A DNA stretch of 24,315 nucleotides. It comes from Pseudopyrenochaeta lycopersici (taxonomy: Eukaryota; Ascomycota; Dothideomycetes; Pleosporales; Pseudopyrenochaetaceae). The stretch is from the NCBI GenBank assembly GCA_003313425.1, contig NHZP01000153.1, forward strand, positions 1 through 24,315, read 5' to 3'. Under the pieces are notes generated by a model that saw only the letters and a program-made list of their open reading frames with translations, was not told the origin of the DNA and did no database searches. Of the stretch, positions 18,463-24,315 are shown one piece after another (within the stretch, counting starts at the first letter, position 1; the number at the start of each line of letters is the position of its first letter). Both the position numbers and the translations under genes were made by a program.

Positions 18463-20052
18463 ATGAAATCTGGACCTGACACGAGCATCGTATCCACCAT
18501 TCAAGACACGCTCAGTTTCGAGATAAGTCAGCAAAACCGTGTATGTTGCTCAAAGCCACCTATAAATCCATGCACAATTTGCGTTACTTTCTGCCGCGAC
18601 ACCCCTTACGAGAAGAGCATTGCCCATCCAAAAGACCGAAGCCTCTCGAAACTCCCTGTCTGGCCCAATTCGAAGCCCCATTCTCACCATCGGATGACTC
18701 TCACCATGCCATTACGCCATTCTAGGTATCAGTCCCCACCACCACCGCTCTTAGCGGAACGTGCTCATGGGACCCTCGGCTCGCTCAGAGAACTCAGCAC
18801 TGTAGTTTTGGACGCTTTGGAAGATATGTGTCAGGACACATCCCCCTTTCACCGTGTCTTGATCTCACAGCTGCTTGTCATTATCGTGGCCATTGAGCTG
18901 CTCAGACCAGACCGGGCCGATCCATTGCTGTCTCTCCTGTTAGGGCTTGTCAAGGTCGTACTCGTGGCCGATTGCGCTTCAATCGTCACCAATCACATTA
19001 GGCGACTATCAGCATCAAACCGACTTTTAGCTTTTTTGATCTATAGGACACCCCTTATAACAGGGCCGTTCGCCGAGCTGGCACTCACTATACTAATTTT
19101 GAGAGGCAGTACGCCTTCCACGGCGAAGAGATTTCTAATCGGGAGTGTGTATGCAAAACCGTTGGTCATAGGGGCCTTGTGTCTCATGTTCCATGGCCTG
19201 TGTACTGCGTTGCCTGGAATCAAAATGCAAACTATCGAGTCGCCAATTACTCCTTGGCTCATAGGAGTAGCTGGAGTCACCGTATTGGTATCGGCTCCGC
19301 ATATTGAGAGTACGTATTAGAGCACGGAACAAGTTGCTGCTACTGACCATTGCTTTAGGTGACCGCCAGTGGATCTCACAAGGCGTTCCCCTGTTTCTTA
19401 TACTACATGTCGGCTTCAGCTACTACTTTGGGGCTTGGAAAGCTGCGACACACGAGCGAAGAGCAGAAGATGACTGTGTCTCGGTGCAGAAAAATAACAA
19501 GATCGTCCAAAACCGGGAATGGCTCGTCTTGCTCGTCTGTCTCGGTGCACTCAAGACCGGAGCAGTTCTCCTCGTGCATAGTCTCCTAGATCACGCGCGT
19601 GCCCTCGCTGTAGTTTCGACATCAAACCACACCATACTTGCAAACGGTGGTTTTGTTGAGTTCGCTGCTCTACCGCTAGCTGCTGCTGCAATAGACCACT
19701 TAGCCGATATCAAGGCTGCTCGTAATGGGGACATTGGCTGGTCGTGGACCAACCTCATTCAATCTACGCTCCAAACCTACTTCTTCGTAAGGCCGCTGGC
19801 AGCGCTGGCGGGCCGTGACATCGACCCTAGAGACGGTCGAACGGGCTTTGGGCTGTGTCTTCTAGTCGTCGCCATCTTGTTATCACTGCCAGGTATCCCC
19901 CGTAAGTCCTATCAATTGATTCAACGGAGACCATGCAGCTAATGCTTGACCCAGGGTTCATCAAAGGGATTGTTCTATTTCTAGCCTATTTGTATCTCTC
20001 TTTCGCTTGTATAAGTCGTCCGGATTTCTTTACGGGTTGCAGGCTACAGTGA
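18463..20052 (+). CDS. Polytopic membrane protein, three exons (~495 aa)
   Basis: Family not recognised. Exon 1 18463-19309, intron 19310-19358 (GTACGT, branch CTGAC, acceptor TTTAG), exon 2 19359-19901, intron 19902-19954 (GTAAGT, branch CTTGAC, acceptor CCAG), exon 3 19955-20052 ending TGA. The joins keep frame (1,488 coding bases), and exon 3 adds a further membrane helix (GIVLFLAYLYLSFACI). About nine or ten hydrophobic segments are visible, including VLISQLLVIIVAIELL, LLSLLLGLVKVVLVADC, WLIGVAGVTVLVSA, PLFLILHVGFSYYFGA, WLVLLVCLGALKTGAVLLV and LCLLVVAILLSLPGI. A charged loop separates the halves (HERRAEDDCVSVQKNNK). The first ~77 residues are Cys/Pro-rich and unlike the rest, so the ATG at 18694 (MTLTMPLRHSRYQS) may be the real start. 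A small hydrophobic loop protein of the endomembrane or plasma membrane is inferred; there are no catalytic or transporter signatures I can name. It is convergent with the patatin gene. Confidence 0.68.
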
Positions 20053-21312
20053 TTGCTATAGGATTAAGAGCACCCACATGCGCGAGTGGAAGTGCTCTTC
20101 GTAAGTACATTGTTCAATACGTACATCCACGAGACCTCAGTCATCGATTATTGTGCGCTCTCCTATGCTCTAGCTAGCCTGCTACCTTTACTATGAGATA
20201 GTTGGATAGTTTCCTTATATGCTCTAAGAACAGCCGAGAGTAGGTGTTCTGTGACTGTAGGCTGGGGCAACTGTTGCTGTTTGAGGTGTTACCATGAATA
20301 AAAATTGATAATTGGTCTCAAACTCATGTACGTCTGCGAAGCCTGTCGTTGTTTGATGTACATATGATAGATTTTGTCAATTCAAGACACAACCTGGGGA
20401 GGCAGTGGCCCGAGAGAATGCCAGCCAATTCGTTGAGGTGATTGGCTAGAAAAAAATTGCATATGACGTAGCTACAGGGGAGCACAATACATGGCGACAA
20501 ATTACCCGACGGACAAGATGCCCCATTTGCCAGAGATGATCATGCTCATGCTTCGCTGCATTATGTGTGGTCTCCATTGCCGTAGCCTTGCACCTCGCTA
20601 ATGACAGCTAGAACATGTAATTGCAAGAACTCTGGTAACTTACTTTCCCATCAGCACTTAAAGAGTAAGCCACATGTCGCTGCCCACGGTTCAGAAGCAA
20701 CGATTGTCACCCAAGCAATAGTAATCATGCTATTCCATGTGTTCTTTGCATTTTCCGCCGAGGTCACGGCTGTTGAAAGTCATGTATATATACGATCAAC
20801 ACGCTGCAGATACTGATTGATGAGTGTTTGCATGATCTTAACGAACCTTAGGAAACACCTGTATTAATAATCCAGCTGTGATGCTGCATGTAAATCTGCG
20901 GGTTGGAGTACCCCACACTTCAGACACAACATCAATCAATACAACGCTGCTGCTTATCATCATGATCTCAACTTTCATCGTTTTAGCACGTTCAGTGCGA
21001 CACCGTGTAACGGGCTAGGCCTATATCCGAGGCTGCACCGTCGTGCACAAATATCCGGCTCGTGCGGGTGGCTCGCGCTCGTGAACTTTATAACCTCGCG
21101 TGGCACCTAATACTCTCCCCTTTTCTTCCTATCTTGGTTGTAGATAGCATCCGGGCTAGATAGCTGGAATCCAGTTACTAAAGACCGCTCACAACCTAGA
21201 CTGCCTTTTACCTGCCACAAAGTGAGCGAAATCATGCTCGTTCCCTAAGACAGTAAACTTGTACAGACAGCTTCAACACGCGACTCAGGAAGGATTCACG
21301 AAAAGGCTTCAA
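20053..21312. other. Intergenic region between convergent genes
   Basis: No gene is supported. The plus-strand frame 20601-20816 (71 codons) has no motif. An 8-bp stem AAGAGCAC/GTGCTCTT (20066-20073 with 20092-20099) lies just past the membrane-protein stop; its role, if any, is unclear. Two convergent genes end here, so it should contain both 3' untranslated regions. Confidence 0.5.
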
Positions 21313-24300
21313 TCAAAGATGAGACTGATCCTCGCCTTTCCTCGAGCAGCGCCGCTTGACTGCTCGAGGGCAACAATCACTTGGCCGCCTCATCATAGTA
21401 GGACGCCCGCTCGGTGAGTTCGTGTCAAGCAGACGCCTCCATTCCAGTTTCTGAAGTTTTATCAGAGTACTGATTGATAAAGGTGAGGCGCTGATGGGAT
21501 AATCACGCGTGCCCAGAAACTTCAGGCGCACATCTAGCTGATCTTCAAGGCTCCAGACGCGCACACAAACCGGTTTACTGAAATTTCCCGTTTGATCGAA
21601 CGAGAATGCAGTGGAATTCCTCTCTCTCAATGTTCGCCTCTGGACCAGAAAGCAAGCACCCATACTGTCAAGCTTCCGCATGAGAGCCAAGAATGCAGGT
21701 TTAGTAGCAGGGATACGGCATAAGATGCGGCCATAACAAGTATAATACCCTTTCTCATACATTGGCATGCATCGTAGTTCGAAATAGAAACTGGAAGCTA
21801 GGACGGCGTGAGCTAGGTCTTGCACAGCGGGGTCCGACGTGAAATGAGTCCAAGCTGTGGTGGCTAGACCGTCCATCGCTTGAGCATCTGCTAGGTCGGG
21901 TAGCTGGTCATCTAGAGTTAGATTGAATCGGCGGAGCCATTGGTCAATATCATCGGCTTCGTCTGGTAGCGTGATGGCCATCATGTGGCGCATACTAGCA
22001 AACTTCTTGTCACCGTTGAAATTCTCGCTCCAGTAGTGCTTGAATGTCTGTTGAAGAGAGTTTTTGCCGAAGAAGAAGCTCGTAGTAGCATCCGTAGTAC
22101 CATCCATGCCTGCAACGTGTGTCGCGCTGCAGCTTCCTGTACCAATTGATACAAACTGGTCCGGCCGCCTTAGCTCCGGCGCCATCCTCCGCAGCTCTTG
22201 CAGCGCGAGCATGCTAGGATTATTGTCGCTGAGGCCGCCATCGATAAATGTTCCGTGAGAGGGTATCCTGTGCGGGGTAAAATACCTGTTCTTGTAAGGA
22301 ATACAACACACCAATGATCTGGACGACTCACCATGGAGCTGCTGATGCACACCGTGCGCTATTCGACTGCGTAAGCATTGAATATCAAATGAATGCATGG
22401 AAACTTACGCATCCTTAACAGGTATCTCATCAAGAGCGTCGCCTGAGCGCAAGACCTTGTACGTCATGTGCTCGATATCGTCGTCGCGATCCTGCCCTCG
22501 AGCAGCGCCATTATAGCTAGTCACGACACAGGTCTCCAAAGTGTCAGCGTTAACGACTGGAAAACCGGTACGCGCCCCGATAGAGGACATGTAAGGATGG
22601 TCGAGCATGGTAGCGTCCTTGAAAATTTCGAACAATGCACCGTCTATGTCCCCAGCTGGAAAACGGCCATTTCGATAAGACGCTATGAGTGCATGCGCGG
22701 CGGCAGCAAAGCCGACGCCCATACGGTTTCGACCACGGAATATGCGCGTAGACAACTGCTTAAACAAGTTGTACGTTTCATCTACGCTCATCCCTCGGTC
22801 ATAGAGGGCCAAGTTCACCATACAACCTAGAGATGTTCAGTAAGTGGCGATTGTACGTGTATATACTGGGTGCGTACCTGAACTAGTTCCGTAACTAAGG
22901 TCAAAGTGCTCCTGGACAGGCATGTCGAGGCCGACTGCTTGCTCGAGCGCGCGAAGGAACTGGATGGGGATGATGGCACGAATGCCACCGCCGTCAATGG
23001 ACAAAACTCGAAAACCGGCAGTGACTGGCTTGACCCGTAAGGCCACATCACAAGGCAACTTGCAGATAGGACAGTGGTCGAACTCATAAAAATGTGGATC
23101 CGTGTCAAAACAACTTCCCAGATCTTGGAAGCATTCCTCGCAGACCATATGCCCCACATGGAAACTTGTGCTCGGGCGCCGTCTGCACGCATGCGAGGCA
23201 CAACTTGTAGGTCTTGACGCGAGAGAGCCACGGCCTGAACTCGTTGAGCAGGCTCGACCGTCCGTTTGCTCCCGGCTGATAAGGCCTGCTTCTCTCTAAG
23301 AAGTGTCGCTCAACGAGGCTTACAAGCCCGGCACGAAGTAACAATACTGATGTGTCGGCTTGGCTTGAGCACTTCAATGTTCTGTTTTCAGCCGCAGCAG
23401 TGCAGATGGTCTTGTAGTGCGCCACGAACACTTCTTCTGGGTTAAGGACTTGTGCAAGTTAGCAGGGTACAAATTGAATGCAGAAGGAGCACTGACAGGG
23501 TACATCGTACGCATAGTTGTCTAATGCAAGGCATCCAGCGATGAACGGGGTCAGGAACGCTGTTGTGTCTTCGTAAGTATCTACGGTTGTGAGTAACTCT
23601 GCCAGATGTGTCTGCAAGCCTACCGGTACCGGCCTGTGCAAGCGCGACGCAGCGAGCATGTCGAAGGGTTCTTGTCTTGTGCTAGCAAAGTGATCACATG
23701 CATGGCGAAAAAGGAGATCGAAATGTATAGCGTTTAGAAGGATATGGTTCTGAGCACGGTAGTTCCTAGCCATGTCGGACTCTCTTTTGATCCGATCTGT
23801 CAGTGTCTGGATGCTGTCATTCTTGATATAGACGGAAACATATGAGAAAAAGTCGGTTCTTGGGTGCTTTAATTGCTGCTGGAGAAGTTTGAACAACTGC
23901 GTCTGCACATCCGAGGTGCTACGCTTTTCACTTGGTGCGGATATCAGAAGCAAGCGAGGACAAAATGTGGAACGGTGTTTCCCCGAGTAACTCTGTCGAG
24001 CCAGGGCACCATCTGGTCCACGTGTCGCTGGAGATCGTCGCCGCTTGTAGAAAAAAAGCATACCACGTCCGCGAATGGACGGATCAGTCTACAGCGAAGA
24101 TCTTCGAAAGCCTCAGCCGGATTGGAAACCGGCCACTGTATTTCACGTACCGTGTGCCTATGACAAGTGGCCGCCATCGGCTCCGGGCTGAACGTAGTCC
24201 GCTTTGAGATGCTATCAAAGACGATCAGAGTTGGGTGGTCACTGAATGCGGTATCTGGATCTAGTTGCAAGCATAACCCATCAGATTCTTGACCATCAAC

Positions 24301-24315
24301 CCGTTTCCTGAAGTG
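21313..24315 (-). CDS. Patatin-like phospholipase with RING-type zinc finger, 5' partial, two frameshifts
   Basis: Lipid acyl hydrolase by family. Exons on the minus strand: beyond 24315 to 23497, 23448-22878, 22826-22409, 22358-22332 (27-bp microexon) and 22285-21313 (TGA). Introns are 48, 51, 50 and 46 bp with GTCAGT, GTACGC, GTAAGT and GTGAGT donors. Order: N-terminal region (HPTLIVFDSIS), helical middle (FDLLFRHACDHFASTRQEPFD), RING-HC finger (CLAC, then CGHMVCEEC, then CPIC), patatin domain with oxyanion motif DGGGIR (~22980-22997), nucleophile GTSSG (~22890, across an intron) and catalytic Asp in DGGLSDNNPS (~22243). The microexon join rebuilds AARCASAAPWYFTP, a well-conserved patatin segment. 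Two frame changes remain: near 23960 (HFVL versus PRLLLISAP, net one base lost) and at 23152-23155, where GGGG instead of GGG splits the Cys-Gly-His of the RING. It is either a recent pseudogene or assembly error. The frame is open to the window edge, so the N-terminus lies outside. Confidence 0.85.

Noticed and set aside
20066..20099. Hairpin after the membrane-protein stop as a terminator
   Set aside because: Intrinsic hairpin terminators are not how fungal Pol II genes end, and the stem is 8 bp with an 18-nt loop, likely chance.
1..24315. tRNA, rRNA or CRISPR arrays
   Set aside because: No T-loop with matching acceptor arms, no rRNA-like core and no direct repeats with unique spacers were found.

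Overview
This window looks like nuclear DNA of a filamentous ascomycete, most likely Pezizomycotina and possibly Dothideomycetes. The evidence is genes split by 46-67 bp GT-AG introns with CTNAC-type branch sites, pogo/Fot1-type DNA transposons, a Tad1-type LINE remnant, and transition-type stop codons in the transposases (CAA/CAG read as TAA/TAG) that resemble repeat-induced point mutation (RIP). No bacterial operons, tRNA or rRNA genes were seen. No database search was possible, so family names rest on motifs recognised by eye.

Layout. (1) 1-5978 is gene-poor. It holds a Ser/Thr-rich putative secreted protein on the minus strand (about 178-860, broken by a frame change), an 11/12-bp minisatellite (1435-1508), one weak ORF (1804-2256) and a small foldback/MITE-like element with a 9-bp flanking direct repeat (4465-4660). 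(2) 5979-8478 carries two small lineage-type hypothetical genes: a three-exon coiled-coil protein on the plus strand (5979-6704) and a 199-residue single-exon protein on the minus strand (7879-8478). They are separated by a CT/GT microsatellite and a CAAGTCAAGTCAA foldback. (3) 8479-16370 is a transposon graveyard: a nearly complete 2.64-kb pogo-type element with 97-bp inverted repeats and TA target duplication (9109-11747), a second, frameshifted pogo-type element with a C-terminal zinc knuckle (about 11880-13671), a 5' fragment of a third (13764-13988), and a multiply deleted LINE (14047-15425). Hairpin-containing minisatellites lie on both sides of it (8741-8934 and 15810-16370). (4) 16371-18462 has no supportable gene. 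(5) 18463-24315 holds a three-exon polytopic membrane protein of about 495 residues (plus strand) facing a patatin-like phospholipase (minus strand) with a RING-type zinc finger. The phospholipase runs off the right edge and carries two apparent frameshifts.

How the parts relate. No pathway or gene cluster is evident. The window reads as islands of fast-evolving or accessory genes around a nested repeat block. The patatin gene is the only one with a biochemically clear role (lipid acyl hydrolase); its catalytic Ser-Asp dyad is intact although its frame is interrupted. The main value of the window is structural: gene models resolved by hand through splice sites, and decayed mobile elements hidden by their stops and frameshifts.
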